Positions 33,510 to 34,476 of a stretch of DNA of 34,476 bases are shown here, piece by piece. Below the pieces are notes generated by a model that made no database searches, was not told where the DNA came from, and saw only the letters and a list, made by a program, of their open reading frames with translations. Source of the stretch: an uncultured Acidobacteriaceae bacterium (GTDB taxonomy: Bacteria; Acidobacteriota; Terriglobia; Terriglobales; Acidobacteriaceae); the NCBI GenBank assembly GCA_937879855.1, contig CALFMO010000030.1, positions 1 through 34,476 of the forward strand, written 5' to 3'. Position numbers and translations under genes: made by a program. Positions within the stretch are counted from its first letter, which is position 1. Every line of letters starts with the position of its first letter.

Positions 33510-34476
33510 ATGGCACGTTACGTTTCATATCGCGACTTTGACTGGATCCTGCTGGGGTTCGTCTTGATTATTTGTGGCATGGGCGTGATGGAAATCCACA
33601 GCGCCACTATGCACACGAAGTTTGCCGGAGCCCACGTCAAGCAGATCTACTGGGTCTTAGCGGGCGTGGGAGCGATGTTTTTGGTCAGCTTGGTCAATTA
33701 CCAGGCTCTGCTCGATCAAATCCACTGGTTTTATATCGCTGGCGTGGCCTCGCTGGTGGCTGTCCTGGTCTTCGGCCAGAAGTATCTGGGAGCGAAACGC
33801 TGGATCAAAATGCCAGGTGGGAATCACTTCCAGCCCTCCGAATGGGTCAAGCTGATCCTGATTCTCGCGGTGGCAAAATATTTTGCGGAATTGCGGCACC
33901 GCGACCTCTCCTGGCCAGACTTCATCAAGGCCGGGGCCATTGTCGGCATCCCCATGCTGATGGTCATGAAACAGCCCGATCTGGGGACGGCGCTGACCTA
34001 CGTGCCCATTGCGGTGATGGGAGTTTTTCTGGGCGGGATGCAGTGGAAACAGGGACTGGTGGTGGTTTTACTGGCGGCGGTGGGAATTGGCGCCATTTTT
34101 TTCACGCCGAAGGTACACGTTCTGAAGGGCTTCCAGAAGCAGCGTCTGACAAGTTTTCTTGAGCCCGACGCCGATCCCCAAGGGTCGGGGTATCAAGTTA
34201 CGCAATCCCTGATTGCCGTGGGATCCGGGGGGCTATGGGGCGGAAAAGGCTCGCAAACGCACGGTAATTTCCTGCCCGTTCCGCAAACGGACTTTATTTT
34301 CGCAGCTTTCTCCGAGGAGCATGGATTCGTAGGCGCGCTGGGGATTCTACTGTTATACTTCATTGTGCTGATGCGTTTGACCCAGAACGCGCAAACAGCG
34401 CCCGACCGCGCTGGCACGTTTGTGGTGATGGGTGTGGTGGCTGTGCTTAGCTTCCATATCCTGGTCAATGTCGGCA
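33510..34476 (+). CDS. rodA: Rod-shape protein RodA, SEDS glycosyltransferase (3' truncated by window)
   Basis: 322 codons visible, no stop before the window edge (full RodA about 370-420 aa). It begins MARYVSYRDFDWILL and shows many membrane helices. SEDS signatures: GAKRWIKMPGGNHFQPSEWVKL (family WI.....QPSE.K pattern), MKQPDLGTALTYVP with the essential Asp, YQVTQSLIAVGSGG, and LPVPQTDFIFAAFSEEHGFVG. It polymerises lipid II into glycan strands with PBP2 (just upstream). No Shine-Dalgarno precedes the ATG, which follows AGCTAGAAGCT repeats by six bases. The C-terminus is outside the window. Confidence 0.95.
   Translation, partial: MARYVSYRDFDWILLGFVLIICGMGVMEIHSATMHTKFAGAHVKQIYWVLAGVGAMFLVSLVNYQALLDQIHWFYIAGVASLVAVLVFGQKYLGAKRWIKMPGGNHFQPSEWVKLILILAVAKYFAELRHRDLSWPDFIKAGAIVGIPMLMVMKQPDLGTALTYVPIAVMGVFLGGMQWKQGLVVVLLAAVGIGAIFFTPKVHVLKGFQKQRLTSFLEPDADPQGSGYQVTQSLIAVGSGGLWGGKGSQTHGNFLPVPQTDFIFAAFSEEHGFVGALGILLLYFIVLMRLTQNAQTAPDRAGTFVVMGVVAVLSFHILVNVG

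Overview
The window looks like a chromosomal segment of a Gram-negative member of the Acidobacteriota (Koribacter/Terriglobus-like). It is GC-rich (roughly 60% by eye) and encodes two TolC-type outer-membrane factors, a periplasmic HtrA protease and a complete rod-shape cluster. It is rich in short palindromic intergenic repeats of the kind I associate with acidobacterial genomes. The taxonomic call is inference from gene content and repeat style. No 16S rRNA, tRNA, CRISPR array, phage or transposase gene is visible.

Layout. Positions 1-10277 are almost entirely minus strand: a stand-alone large subunit of a B12-dependent acyl-CoA mutase (255-2048), a secreted HExxH putative metallopeptidase (2148-3224), a WaaE-like GT2 glycosyltransferase (3306-4181), a GT39-like membrane glycosyltransferase (4295-5563), and two tandem paralogous TolC-family proteins (5776-7875 and 8202-10277). 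Positions 10675-20131 are mostly plus-strand housekeeping and catabolic genes: truA, an aldehyde dehydrogenase, a cupin (minus), a DinB-like protein, a Cys-rich small protein, a DRE-TIM acyltransferase coupled to a ketopantoate-reductase-like protein, and an M20 peptidase translationally coupled to a secreted YtcJ-like amidohydrolase. Positions 20318-22599 carry htrA and a secreted peptidoglycan-binding-like protein. Positions 22674-26539 (minus) carry a CpsB/YwqE-type PHP phosphatase, an AlaA-like aminotransferase and a second aldehyde dehydrogenase. Positions 26778-34476 (plus) carry a FecR-domain protein, then mreB, mreC, mreD, mrdA (PBP2) and rodA, the last cut by the window edge.

How the genes work together. 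The right end is the elongasome operon: the MreB filament, the MreC/MreD scaffold, the PBP2 transpeptidase and the RodA glycosyltransferase for lateral-wall peptidoglycan synthesis. The left half has envelope functions (glycosyltransferases, outer-membrane channels) and acyl-CoA carbon metabolism. HtrA and the peptidoglycan-binding-like protein fit an envelope-maintenance theme.

The most unusual signal is in the gaps. At least five small hairpins share a GTAG foot (read as CTAC on the plus strand), which is the hallmark of REP elements; one pair is arranged as an inverted REPIN. Several other unrelated repeat families, many forming inverted repeats, fill whole stop-to-start gaps. They abut the ATG of mreC, mrdA, rodA and the DRE-TIM gene with no visible Shine-Dalgarno, and in three places they run into coding sequence (C-termini of the GT39 protein and the aminotransferase, N-terminus of the amidohydrolase). 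A second notable signal is that the 'methylmalonyl-CoA mutase' carries Phe and Gln at the two substrate-specificity positions, the isobutyryl-CoA-mutase pattern. I do not see a clear new defence or mobile system.
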